A stretch of 64,000 nucleotides of DNA from Alternaria dauci (lineage: Eukaryota > Ascomycota > Dothideomycetes > Pleosporales > Pleosporaceae): NCBI RefSeq assembly GCF_042100115.1, contig NC_091274.1:1860001-1924000 (forward strand), written 5' to 3'. The translations under genes and the position numbers were made by a program. Every line of letters begins with the position of its first letter. Within the stretch, counting starts at the first letter, position 1. A model generated the notes under the pieces. The model saw only the letters and a list, made by a program, of their open reading frames with translations, was not told where the DNA came from and did not search any database. Of this stretch, positions 11,900 through 22,010 are shown in pieces.

Positions 11900-13424
11900 A
11901 TGATACCCAGAAGAGAAGAGGATGTCGAGACGACGCCACTCAGCCCTCGTGTTAGCGACGTCTCCGACGAGAGCGCCTACTTGCGCGGCGAAGACTACCT
12001 GGAGAGCCCAGCAAGCGAGGCCAGTCAGTGGGCCGAGGGAGAGAAGAGGGGAGCTTGGACAAGCAAAGTGAGACATGCAGTGGGAATAGCCCTCCTACTT
12101 GCGACTGTGTTCCTATGGACAGCTAGTAATTTCCTCGCGAGTGTACGTATCCCAGTCACCCTCGGATGAGATGGAGGCAATCGTGGCAGTAAGCGCGGAG
12201 CTGATCAGTACACAGACAATATTCGCAGACAATTCATACTCGAAACCTTACTTTGTAACCTATACAAATACGACCTTCTTCATTTTACCGCTTTTCCCCA
12301 TGTTCATTCACCATGTATGGGTTGATCGTCACCGTCCGAACAGCGCGCCACAACATCGCCAGCCCATCCTAGCACATGTCCACGACCTTCTACAACGGCG
12401 GGTGGGCAAGTGGAAATTGTTCCGCGACCACGAATCTGCATCTTCGCTTTCATCTTCGAACAAGTCGCGGAATGACGAAGCGGCGGAAGTCCTCTTATCC
12501 TCCTCTCTCCACGGCTCTCAGAGCTTTGGTGACAGGAAGAATGGGGAGCAGGACATGGACCAAGGCATGACGGTGAAAGACACAGCAAAACTGGCATTAG
12601 AGTTCTGTTTCCTCTGGTTCCTGGCAAACTACTTTGCAGCCGCGTGTTTGGAATACACAACGGTTGCCAGCTCGACTATCCTCTCTTCCACCTCCTCAAT
12701 CTGGACGTTACTCCTTGGATCCATAATGCGCGTTGAGCGCTTCACGCTACTCAAACTCATTGGTGTACTCGCTTCGCTGGGTGGAGTAGCCCTTATTTCC
12801 ATGGTCGATGTATCCGGCGAGACGGACGAGAATCGAGGCTCCTTTCCACACAAAACGCCAAAAGAACTAGCCATTGGCGACGTCATGGCATTTGTGTCCG
12901 CCGTCTTGTACGGGTTCTACACCGTTTTCATGAAAGCCCGGATTGGCGATGAAACAAGGGTCAACATGCCCCTCTTCTTCGGTCTCGTCGGTTTGGCTAA
13001 CGTCCTGCTGCTGTGGCCCGGCTTCATCATTCTGCATTTGACTGGCATCGAACCTTTTGAACTGCCGCCTACATCCCGCATCCTCAACATTGTGCTTATC
13101 AATAGCGCGTCGTCCCTCATATCAGACTTCTGCTGGGCGTACGCTATGCTGCTTACTTCTCCGCTGATTGTTACCGTTGGTCTTAGTCTGACGATCCCAT
13201 GCAGTCTGGTCGGACAGATGGTACTGGATGCACAGTATGCGTCGGCGTTGTATTGGGTTGGCGCCGCGATTATGGTGCTTTCGTTCTTGTTCATCAACCA
13301 CGAAGACCGGAGAGATGAGGTAGAGGGTTTGCAAGGTGCGGATGACGCTGTGACGGAGGTACAGAGGAGTTTCCAGAGTCTGAGACAGAGTCTGAGCCGA
13401 AGGAACTCGACGACGCAAGTTTGA
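11900..13424 (+). CDS. SLC35F-like drug/metabolite transporter (Thi74/YML018C type)
   Basis: A membrane transporter of the DMT superfamily; the yeast relatives YML018C and Thi74 are vacuolar or mitochondrial, but the substrate here is unknown. Exons are 11900-12142 and 12216-13424, with a 73-nt intron (GTACGT...ACACAG), 483 aa. The splice joins TASNFLAS to TIFADNSYSKPYFVTYTN, the family's conserved first-helix region. About ten hydrophobic helices follow, with two EamA-like halves: helix blocks around LALEFCFLWFLANYFAAACL and the C-terminal VTVGLSLTIPCSLVGQM. Between helices 2 and 3 is a hydrophilic Ser-rich loop of about 100 residues. The soluble N-terminus is acidic and Ser-rich, plausibly phosphorylated. 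Confidence 0.88.
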
Positions 13425-13568
13425 GGCTGAAGGGTCTGATGTTGATGTCTTAGTTGCATGTCCGACATCGATACGCAGTCATTTTTCCAGTTTTGTAGCA
13501 AAATACCATGGTCCTTGTTATTAGTTTTCATGGGGTATCATCGTGCAAGTCATAGTACTCCCACTTGT

Positions 13569-15053
13569 TCATTTCCGTCCACCGTCCATGTTCTTCGAGT
13601 AACCGTTCCGCCCATACTTCCCCTTGCCCTTTGAGTTCCACTTGTTCCCACCACCCCTGTAGCTCTTCTCTCGATCACCATCCTTCCTGTTCTCCTTCAA
13701 CTCCTTCTTTCTCGCCTCCCAGCTCTCATCATCATCTAGTTCCTCGATTGCCCAGTTCTCTTTCTCCATGAACTCTTCAAGCTGCTTCTGGAGCTGAGGC
13801 TCCCACTTGGATGGGTCTTCCAGGTCACTGTATTCCAGAACGTTCTGGCCAAGCGTGTAGTCACCTTGACGAGAGCGGATGAGAGACGACATCAGGCCGA
13901 GGGAGTTACAGGCTAGACCGAGATCGTGGCAGAGAGAGCGCACATAGAAACCAGACGTTACTGTCATACGGAGGCGGGCCGCTGGGGGTTGCGCGGTCGA
14001 GGTGGACGTGGCTGCTGTCGCGGTAGTTTTGGTAGCTTCGATGTCGGGTTTCTGGGTTGTCGTTGATGGGTCTTTTGCTGCTTCTACTTGCTCTACGCAC
14101 GCCGCAGCCTTTTCTTCTATTGATACTGATGCTTCGGTGCTGACTTGCATGGCGTTGTCCTCAGCAGAAGCTGCCTCGGCAGACGGCTCTTCTGTTGGTA
14201 AAGCGCCAGACATAGCATGCTCAGAGTCCTTCTTAAGGATCTTCGGCTGCTGCCCTGCGCCCTCGACGTGGTCGTTCTCTGGTGACCGTGATCGCTTTTG
14301 CCCTCGTCTCGTCGCTGTATCAGAGTAGACTTTCGCGTCTTCTTTCCGAATGCCCATCAGCTTCTTTGCGCCCTCCATTTCAGCGCCATCTACCTCCTCG
14401 TTTGGCCAGGCAAAGTCATGACTTCCTGGCTCCAGCCACTCGACAAGCTCAAGCTCTTCAACTTCCACTGGCCTTGCAGCCACCTCTGGTATGTCCTTGC
14501 CTTCTCTCGCGTACTCGTACATCTTTTTGCCATCGACCTTTAGCGCAGAGAAAACACTCGGTTTTTGCATGATCTTGCCGCGGAACTGCGCCAGCTTCTC
14601 CTCGACCAACTTCTTGGTAACATGCTCGTAATCTGCCTTGCCCACAACCTTGCCCACAGCATCATAGCTATCCGTTGCTGCACCAAACAGCACCACGCAC
14701 TCGTACGTCTTTGTGCATTCGAGGAAGCGTTGCAGGCATTTCGTGCCCTTGCCCATTCCGACAATCAGTACACCGGTAGCCATTGGATCGAGTGTGCCGC
14801 CATGGCCGAGTTTAGCCTTGATGTTCTTGAGGTGCTTCGGCTTGGCATCTGCGATGATGAGGGAACGTCTCTGAGCTTCGAGCCAGGGTGCGAAGAGAGG
14901 CGAGCGCGAGAAGTGGTCTTGGAGGTCGCGCAAGACGCCGGCGGACGAGGCCCACTGCGGTTTGTTGATGGCGAAGATGCCTTCGAGAACCTTGCGGCTC
15001 TCTTTGGGTGGAGTGGTCGTCATTGTGCGCTTAATCGAACACGCGACCGACAT
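13569..15053 (-). CDS. PUS4: tRNA pseudouridine-55 synthase (TruB/Pus4)
   Basis: Makes pseudouridine 55 in the T-loop of tRNAs. Single exon, 494 aa. The catalytic motif HGGTLDPMATGVL lies at 84-96, with Asp89 as the nucleophile. KPSVFSALKVDGKKMYEYAR (164-183) is the second TruB motif, and VTSGFYVRSLCHDLG (365-379) the third. A low-complexity stretch at about 212-357, rich in Ala, Thr, Glu and Lys with KRSRSP-type basic patches, is inserted between motifs two and three. The C-terminal tail is basic and Gly-rich (KSYRGGGNKWNSKGKGKYGR), probably RNA-binding. It converges with the transporter gene, stop codons about 144 bases apart. An alternative start at Met11 is possible. Confidence 0.93.
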   Translation of the reverse strand: MSVACSIKRTMTTTPPKESRKVLEGIFAINKPQWASSAGVLRDLQDHFSRSPLFAPWLEAQRRSLIIADAKPKHLKNIKAKLGHGGTLDPMATGVLIVGMGKGTKCLQRFLECTKTYECVVLFGAATDSYDAVGKVVGKADYEHVTKKLVEEKLAQFRGKIMQKPSVFSALKVDGKKMYEYAREGKDIPEVAARPVEVEELELVEWLEPGSHDFAWPNEEVDGAEMEGAKKLMGIRKEDAKVYSDTATRRGQKRSRSPENDHVEGAGQQPKILKKDSEHAMSGALPTEEPSAEAASAEDNAMQVSTEASVSIEEKAAACVEQVEAAKDPSTTTQKPDIEATKTTATAATSTSTAQPPAARLRMTVTSGFYVRSLCHDLGLACNSLGLMSSLIRSRQGDYTLGQNVLEYSDLEDPSKWEPQLQKQLEEFMEKENWAIEELDDDESWEARKKELKENRKDGDREKSYRGGGNKWNSKGKGKYGRNGYSKNMDGGRK

Positions 15054-15403
15054 TCGCGGGATGAAGGAAGGGACGCCCGAGCTCTAGCTCTAGCTGGGTG
15101 AAATCTTCCACGAGCGTGTAAAGTCGCTTGTGAGTCTCGTTGTAGAGGCCTATTGTATCGCGATAATCATTAGGTCATACTTTACGAAACAGTTAATTGT
15201 GTGTCTTTAGTGTTGATTCGCTGGGGTTGTCTGAGTCACCGCTGTACTGTGGTTCTCAGCGTGGTACCGTGGTTGTCGTGAAATCGCGGGTGAAATCTTC
15301 GGAACGGCCTCGGAAGGAGGTACGAAGCGGCTCGTATTTTTCGAGTTATGCCAATAACGTATCCAAAAGGTACACACTATGTATACCCGCAGGTCTAACT
15401 TTA
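15054..15403. other. Intergenic upstream of PUS4
   Basis: Shared 5' region of PUS4 (-) and the DnaJ gene (+). The part next to the miniature element at 15404 is AT-richer. No gene is seen. Confidence 0.5.
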
Positions 15404-15531
15404 CGCTATACAAGAGGAAAATCAAACACCTTACTTAGGCGACTACAGGAAGAGCAATTAGTCCTACTTGTGTGGCGATACTCTACCTAGGCAACTACAG
15501 GGGTGGCGTATGATTTTTCCCTTGTATGGCG
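15404..15531. mobile_element. MITE-like element, copy 1
   Basis: About 128 bp with terminal inverted repeats: the left end CGCTATACAAG... and the reverse complement of the right end (...CTTGTATGGCG) agree at 22 of the first 27 positions. Inside are two direct near-copies of ACTTAGGCGACTACAGG / ACCTAGGCAACTACAGG. It has no coding capacity. A second, diverged copy in opposite orientation lies at about 16926-17048. No clear target-site duplication is visible, so the superfamily is undecided. Confidence 0.7.
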
Positions 15532-15729
15532 AGCTATTGTTCCTGGGTTCCAAAGTCCGCGCCAAGTCCAAGGCGCATTAGCGGGCGATCGCGTCACAGC
15601 TTGCAGCCGTTCCATGGCTCGCGACTTCCACCTTGTGCATATGATGAAATCGTCTTTCCTCTCTTACCTCCCACCCTCTTCCTATCCACCTCAAAACATC
15701 TGTAGCCTGCGGTCGCAGAATCAGCAATA

Positions 15730-16863
15730 ATGTCCGACACAAATATGAATCTGCGCGAACTCGCCAAGTCGGCTACGGATGACTTCTACGCGTTACTGGG
15801 CGTCGCGGTCGATGCTCCCCCTGCCGCAGTTTCCAAGGCTTACCGTCAAGCCTCGAGAAAATTCCACCCCGACAAGAACCCCGACGATCAAGACGCCGCG
15901 AATCGCTTCATCTACCTTGGATGGGCCAGAGACATCCTCAGCGACAAAACGCTCAAGGACGAATATGACCGCGCGCGCGCAAGACGACGGGAGAAGCTGT
16001 TACAGGATGAGTTGTTGGACGGTGAGCGGCGAAAAATGAAGGAGGATCTCGACAGGAGAGAACAGGAATGGGCCCGTGAAAAGAGAAAGAAGACGGGGCA
16101 ATTCACAGAGGCAGAGAGGAGGGAGCACGAGAAAATACAGGAAATAACCGCAGATGGTAAGAGGCGAAGAATGGAACTGCAGGAGCGCAGGGAAAGGGAG
16201 CACAGGGAAATGGAGGAACGCTGGGAAAGAAGTCGCAAAGAGAAGGCCGAGGCGAGTGTTATGGATACCAACAAGAGCCAGGAGCCTGGCGAGCCTAGCG
16301 ACGTTGAACGTTCAATCAAGGTTGAATTCAAGCGAGAAGGCGAGACGGCAGATTGGGATCAGGGCAAGATATCGAGCATGTTTGCCAAATATGGCGATGT
16401 TGACATGGTTGTCATACGCCAAGACAAGAAGATTCAGTCTTCAGAAAAGAAGGACCGCAAGACCATCAAGGCCTTTATCACATACACGCGCCTGGGTCAT
16501 GCATATGCCGCTCTCAAGAACGCAATGTCCGACTATCCTTTACTTGAGTCTACGTCGTGGGTCAAGGCCCCGTCATCGACGCCAACACTTCCGACACCAA
16601 CACTTCCGACGCGTACCTATACCTATGAAGAGATCATGATAAGACTCGACGCAGCAGTGGCAGAGGAGAGACGAAAGAGACTACTGCGCGATGCAAATGC
16701 CAAGCCACTAGTGCCCCCTTGCAACAAACATGGCGCGCCACAATTTTTCACCTGCCCGCCAAAGGGCCCAGTCTCGAGTAAGATCGGCTCAGTAAAGTGG
16801 AGAGAAGACGAGATACGCAAGCAGGATGCTGCTGAGAATGCCAAGGCTTCCAGGAAGCTATAG
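15730..16863 (+). CDS. DnaJ-RRM protein (DNAJC17 / Cwf23-like)
   Basis: J-domain co-chaperone with an RNA-recognition fold; relatives (DNAJC17, fission yeast Cwf23) associate with the spliceosome. Single exon, 377 aa. The J domain spans about 17-82 with the HPD triad at 46-48 (FHPDKNPDD), needed to stimulate Hsp70. A long charged coiled-coil-like segment (about 85-180, rich in Arg, Glu and Lys) follows, then an RRM-like domain (about 193-275, IKVEFKREGE ... AFITYTRLGHAYAALKNAM). The C-terminal region has short TLPTPTLPT repeats. The architecture J domain, charged helix, RRM is diagnostic. The gene sits between two miniature elements, one about 200 bp upstream and one about 60 bp downstream. 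Confidence 0.9.
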   Translation: MSDTNMNLRELAKSATDDFYALLGVAVDAPPAAVSKAYRQASRKFHPDKNPDDQDAANRFIYLGWARDILSDKTLKDEYDRARARRREKLLQDELLDGERRKMKEDLDRREQEWAREKRKKTGQFTEAERREHEKIQEITADGKRRRMELQERREREHREMEERWERSRKEKAEASVMDTNKSQEPGEPSDVERSIKVEFKREGETADWDQGKISSMFAKYGDVDMVVIRQDKKIQSSEKKDRKTIKAFITYTRLGHAYAALKNAMSDYPLLESTSWVKAPSSTPTLPTPTLPTRTYTYEEIMIRLDAAVAEERRKRLLRDANAKPLVPPCNKHGAPQFFTCPPKGPVSSKIGSVKWREDEIRKQDAAENAKASRKL

Positions 16864-16925
16864 TATGATAAGATGATTTGATTTTGAGATACCCATCATT
16901 AGTATAGTTTGCAATTGGGGATTGC

Positions 16926-17048
16926 TTGTAAGAGAAAAATCGAACGCTACCTCTGTAGTCGCCCAGGTGGGGTATTGCCAGATAAGAGAAGATTAATTGC
17001 TCTCTGTAGTTGCCTAGCAAGGTGTTCGATTTTACCCTTGTATGGCGT
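16926..17048. mobile_element. MITE-like element, copy 2 (inverted relative to copy 1)
   Basis: The reverse complement of this segment aligns along its length with 15404-15531: it begins CGCCATACAAGGGTAAAATC, has AGGCAACTACAGAGAGCAAT near the middle, and ends with a GGGCGACTACAG block and GTTCGATTTTTCTC. The right end on the plus strand (CCCTTGTATGGCG) matches copy 1 closely, while the left end has drifted. Bounds are approximate. It lies just after the stop codon of the DnaJ-RRM gene. Confidence 0.65.
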
Positions 17049-17351
17049 GTGGTGTACCAATGTACCTTCGGAAGGTATCCGGGTCGATACCACGAACATG
17101 TAGAATCGCCTTTGAATGTCTGAGTTCGCATCTGTAATCGAACGGAGATGGACTGTCAATATGAACAAGATGTGAATTAAAGCTACTTTGCTGGGTGAAA
17201 GACGTGATTGACGCAAGTGGTTCACTTAGCTATCGATAACACACGTGCCACTGACCCTAGACGCGCTGGACCGTCGTCTCGCGCTTCGCGTCTGCATCGT
17301 AGGATCCCCGCCGCTCCTCTTACCTGCGCTTGCATCACCGAGTCGTCCAAA
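17049..17351. other. Promoter region of the RFTS-domain gene
   Basis: Non-coding between the second miniature element and the next start. The frame upstream of the chosen ATG is open from about 17208 but has no other ATG. Nothing else seen. Confidence 0.5.
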
Positions 17352-19579
17352 ATGCCTACCCCGGAGTCTGAGATACTGAGGCCCCTCGACGCCTCCAACA
17401 CCAATTCCGACGACTGGGAGATATTCATCTTGAGCGATGCGCGAATCGTCTTCGAGAGCAACGGCAAACCCGCCAGTCTTCTTGCTGCATATGCCGACAC
17501 ACCACTCAGAGTGGAGGGACGATTGGAGACTCCTGAGCGCAGTCAGCTGAAATACGGTGCGTGAGGCTAGACAGCCTACACACGCGACCACAAAGGAAGC
17601 GGCTCCGACTGACGCAATCGCAGTCTTGAAGAAACCCTACAAGCCCATGGACGTCGAGCTGCGAAACGTAACGCGCTTCTCCTACGGCGAAATGACTGAC
17701 GGCGCATATGTAATCTGGGCCCAAGGCAAGGCAGGCTGGTTCGAAATACGGCCGATGGCGCAGTACCATCCGATCTACGACGAGATGATCCAGGCTGTGC
17801 AACTTCTATACTTCGTCACCGACGTGTACAGCGAGTCGCGCAAAAAGGGTAGCGGGCCCAGTGCAGAATTGGTCTTTCAAGAGGTCTGTATAGGTCGGGA
17901 ACGTGGGAAATTCGAACAAGGTGGACGCTGACACTGCATAGTACGCAGAGGATGAGCGCTTCCCTTGTAGCGACGTAGCTACGGCTGAGAGGATTTTCGA
18001 TCACCATCACCTGTTTCTTATGATGTGCTTCCTGAACAAAGCTCAAGGACTGAGTTGGAGCAACACACCTCTATATCAACGCTTCAGGCGCAGATTCCCG
18101 GCAAGTAGTACCCAAAAGGGCCCATACTGTCAATCTAATGTACGCGCAGCAAGACTTCGACAACTGCAAAGCACGCATCGAGGGGCGCTATTCGCAAATA
18201 CAGCCTGAACGATCAGCACGACCTCCCAAATCCACGTCTGCACCTACACCAGCTTCCAAGTTAACGCAAACAACCGCGACAGCACAGAAGGCCCATGGGA
18301 AGACTACGACCCCGGCACCGGTAGAAGCGCCAAAGAAAGACGACAATTGGTGGGAGGCAGCCGCACTTTTCGAGTTCATGCAGAAAGCAGTAAATCAACG
18401 AGTTTTGCGGGCAGGTCGAAACCAAATCACGGTGGATCGAGTTGCAGAACTTGTTGTCAGACGATACGAGATTGAGGAGGTGGAAATTGCAAAGAATGTG
18501 CTTTTGGTACATGCACAGAATTTATGCTACATGATGGAACATCCCCGGCGAAAGGCCATACAATTCTTTGCTTCTGAACCAATCTACCAGGAACTAGCAG
18601 CCGGACATGACCTATCTGCGGCCGAACAAAGACGAGCTGAAGGTGTGGAGCTGAAACCACGCAGAGATCACGGAACTCTCAGAGATGGCGAGAGCGAATC
18701 TTCAAATACATCTGATGAAGATGACGCAGCGATAACAACACCTGTACGCAGGCCACCAGGTAGGCGCAAGCAAGGCCGGCTATCTGTGCTACGGCCTAGG
18801 AGCGGGAACTTTTCTGGCAAGAGCAAAGGGGTTAGCATCAAGCCAGGCAGACAGAAAGGGGGGAAGGGGAAAGCGCCTGTTGCAGCAAGTGATGATTCGG
18901 AAGCCGAGCAAAGCGACGAAGCGACTAGTAGTGAGGAAGACGAGGGGATTGACACACCAACGCAAGCCCTATCGCCAGGTCGTGAGAAGAGAAAACTAGA
19001 CGACATAGATGCAGACCGAGAAGAAAAAGGACGGTGGAAACGTACAGTCAGTGCATCTGCCGCTCCCGACTCTCCACATACAACCGGCGACTCGGACTCG
19101 GAAGAAGCCACCGCTGTGCCACCTCTACCACTCCGTTACCGGCCGTCTAACCTCCCCCCGCCTGTTAGGCCAGCGACATCATCGGCGGGCACCAAACCCA
19201 CGGTTTCACCACCAATGATATCAACACCACTACCAACCTACGAGCCGAATGGCCCGCGCGACTCGTGGATTTGCAGTTTCGATGGCTGCACTCAGAAAAT
19301 CTACGGATGCAGTAAAGAATTGGGTAGGCAGTTGATTACGGAGCATCTAGAGGATCACAGTAGAGGGCGAGAAAAGGCCGTAGGTATTCTTTGGAGAGAA
19401 CAGGATAGATTGAACCTCCCAGTCAGGTAAGATGAAGCGTTTGGGTACGATGATGTGGAAACTAACAGCACAATAGCAATTTGATCAAGAAGATTCGCGA
19501 AATGAACGAGGCGTCTACGCCGCTGTTCCCGATGCCTGGTGCTTCGACGACGGTGCAGCCTATACAGAGGTCTGTATAG
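17352..19579 (+). CDS. RFTS-domain protein with C-terminal zinc finger (Raf2/DIM-7-like candidate)
   Basis: Five exons: 17352-17556, 17624-17883, 17942-18100, 18150-19426 and 19477-19579, giving 667 aa. Intron 3 (18101-18149) must use a GC donor (CCG|GCAAGT), because the nearby GT would break the frame. Residues about 20-165 read as a replication-foci-targeting (RFTS) domain: DWEIFILSDARIVF, LRNVTRFSYGEMTDGAYVIW, and GWFEIRPMAQYHPIYDEMIQ resemble the DNMT1 RFTS core. There is no methyltransferase domain. Residues about 365-520 are acidic/basic low complexity with an AT-hook-like RRPPGRRKQGR. A zinc-finger pattern follows: C530-x4-C535-x18-H554-x3-H558. RFTS plus zinc finger without methyltransferase is the layout of fission yeast Raf2 in the CLRC heterochromatin ligase; Neurospora DIM-7 plays the corresponding role. 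Orthology is inferred. Confidence 0.75.
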
Positions 19580-19677
19580 GCACATTAATTGAACTATAAA
19601 CATTGAGTCTGCTTGCATCGGAACGTTCTAGTTAGTTCAGTAGCGTGATGTTGGCCATGCGCTTTTCACTATATTTC

Positions 19678-20235
19678 CTATGCATCCCTGAGCCTCTTTC
19701 GTTTGGCATTCTCACCATCTGATTTATCAATGCTGTCCAGCCTCCTCTTGGTCGTTCTCCTGGCCCCCTTTTGACTCTTGCCCTCGAGACCTTCAGCAGC
19801 CGAAGAGCCCTCCACACTCTCCTTGACCTCCCCCACACTGTTCACATAGCCCACCTCAGCATCATACTCTTCCAAAATTGGGCTTGTAACTTCGTACACC
19901 TCTCCTGTACCAGCCTTGACATGCCATTTCGGATGTGGGAAGGGTAATGCATATATGGGAGTGCGGAGGTAGGATTCGGGATATGGGATATCTGCCATGC
20001 GCGATGGTTGGGACGAGTAGTGGTTGTCGTGGTGGGATTTTGTAACGTTGCTGGAGTGTGGAGCGTGTGGCGCTTCTGTTTGAATGAGAGATTGATAGCG
20101 TAGCACAGAAGATTTGTATGGGAGAGGGGATGGGTGCTGAATAGGGAGCTGATCGTGAGGAATCGACCCGTGATGCAATGGTGTGCTCATGCTGTTTTCA
20201 ACCTGTGCCATTGGGTGTACTGAGAATGAGGCCAT
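19678..20235 (-). CDS. Small basic-tailed protein, unknown
   Basis: 185 codons in a single exon, converging with the RFTS gene about 100 bases away. The N-terminal half is rich in His, Pro and Ser. A central block (about 80-128, with PYPESYLRTPIYALPFPHPKWHVKAG shortened here to its key residues YLRTPIYALPFPHP) looks most conserved in character. The C-terminus is strongly basic (TTKRRLDSIDKSDGENAKRKR), like a nuclear localisation signal. Start and stop are clear and codon use looks like its neighbours. I recognise no domain; a nuclear protein is a guess. Confidence 0.55.
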   Translation of the reverse strand: MASFSVHPMAQVENSMSTPLHHGSIPHDQLPIQHPSPLPYKSSVLRYQSLIQTEAPHAPHSSNVTKSHHDNHYSSQPSRMADIPYPESYLRTPIYALPFPHPKWHVKAGTGEVYEVTSPILEEYDAEVGYVNSVGEVKESVEGSSAAEGLEGKSQKGARRTTKRRLDSIDKSDGENAKRKRLRDA

Positions 20236-20476
20236 TGTACCGAGAGTTTGGCAGAAGCGATAGAATATGTGACAGGGCGACGTATTCCGGCGATAGTGAT
20301 GGAGTTGAGTCTAAATGTGAAATGGAAGATGCTTCGGAATCCAGCTCTTTATTGACCGGATTCGGAGGAAGAGCATGCAACATGATAGCGCGTAACAAAG
20401 GAGAAAACCACGCGCTGGAATGCAGAGAAACAAGGGTAAGACGGGTTTGAATTTCGGCAAAAGATACGAATCTGCC

Positions 20477-22010
20477 TCATACACTGATTGTTTTGAAGAC
20501 GTTGAATCCAGATCCTCCAGTGGCCATGATGGCGCCCGGGATTTGCGGGTGCCAATGCGCCTCCTTGATTTGCTCCATGTAGTGGACGAACAGCAGTTGC
20601 GGTGGTACGTCTTGCACGCCTGCTGTGTACCTGCTCTCTTCGTCGTCAAGCTCGACAGCCAGATCCCACAGAGTGAGGGTGTTGTCGCCGGCGCAAACAA
20701 GCACAATACTGTCGTCTGTAGGATGCCACTCGACGCAAGTGATTTGCTCCTTGTGGAAAGTGTAAGATGCGACTGGCGAAGGCTTCTTGGCGTTTGACAT
20801 GTCTGTAGAGGGCTTCCATTGGCGCAGGTCCCAGACTGCCCACTCGCCATCGTCTGCACCGGTAGCGAGAAGATGTGCGGTTTGATGCGACCAACTCAGC
20901 ACGTTGACGTCTGTCTTTGAGGCTTGCACGCTGAGTACGGGCTTCCGTGACTTTGACCGCGCGTCCCAGATCTTGACTGTGCCATCGCTGGATGCAGAGG
21001 AGAAGACGTGCTTCTCAGTCGGCGACCACTGAAGCTCCTCCACTGAGCCGCTATGGCCGGTATAGGGTGTGGTGTCTGTGACAAAGCCTCCACCCTGTGT
21101 CCGTGTTGTCGCAAAGATCTTTCCAGTACAGTCACCCGTCAGGAGCTTGCCCTCTGGTATGATTGGCGACCAATCTAGCGCATAACCTTCGTTGGATCCA
21201 TGGGCGCGAACTGTGCAGACAGGCTTGTTTTGTGTGGGCGAGATGGTAGTACCGGGGGTATCAAAGGCCGTGAGGTGGGGAGTTACGTCGTGGATCAGAA
21301 CCTGTCCTGACTCTGTCATGGCAGCAGTAAGGGTGGTAGGAGGCTGTGCGGATGTGGCTTGTGGTGTTTGGTGGGCGCGTATGCGGTTGGTGCAGCTCGT
21401 CAAGGGTATCGACTTGGTCTCGAGGATGGGATCTGACGCCTCGTCGTCTGATTCGTCGTCGTCGTCGTCGTCTTCGTCGTCCTTCTCCATGCGTGACAGG
21501 CTGCTCATCTTCATGACCATGATCTGGTTCTCCTTGTCCCTTCCTCGCGCTGCCTGTGTGCCAGCGACCGAGTAGACGGTTGCGGGGTATGTTTTGCGGT
21601 CTGCGCCCAGATTGTCGGGTACGATGTCGCATGATAGACAGGGCCATGGCGCTTCGAGCGCATGGAGCATCTCATATGTGGAAAGATCGGGATTCAGAGT
21701 CTCGCCTGGTGAGAGTTTGTGTCGACCAGGAATGAAGGTATCTTGGTCCACATCCATACCACCTGGAGGCGTTAGTCGTTGACTCCATGGGGTTGATCTT
21801 GCGCGACATACTCTCGCGCTCTTCGGCTTCGCGCTCCTCGTCCGGACGTCCGTCTACGCCGGCCTCTAGAATCTCGTCCTCGCTCTCAAACTCATCCTCG
21901 AATTCGTCCTCAAAGTCGCCCACGTCGTTGTGCTGGTCAATTTCCATGGGACGCTCTCCATTTTTGATTGCCTCGTGCTCCTGCTCCGCGTCTGCCGGTC
22001 GCTTTGCCAT
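20477..22010 (-). CDS. RRB1: Glutamate-rich WD-repeat ribosome biogenesis protein (Rrb1/GRWD1)
   Basis: Chaperone of ribosomal protein L3 during 60S assembly in the nucleus. Exon 1 is 22010-21812. The 49-nt intron (21811-21763, GTATGT ... GACTAAC ... CCAG) has near-perfect signals, and exon 2 is 21762-20477; 494 aa. The N-terminus is very acidic (DFEDEFEDEFESEDEILE). A GMDVDQDTFIPGRHKL block follows, then a Glu/Asp-rich stretch (DDEDDDDDDESDDEASD, around residues 170-190) coded by a GAC/GAA microsatellite. WD repeats follow, with clear units at VEELQWSPTEKHVFSSAS..VKIWD, VNVLSWSHQTAHLLATG..WAVWD and ITCVEWHPTDDSIVLVC..LTLWD. The order and motifs match GRWD1. It is divergent from TEM1 with 425 bp between starts. 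Confidence 0.93.

Noticed and set aside
21261..21647. Arg-rich antisense and same-strand frames over RRB1
   Set aside because: Produced by the GAC/GAA microsatellite in shifted frames.
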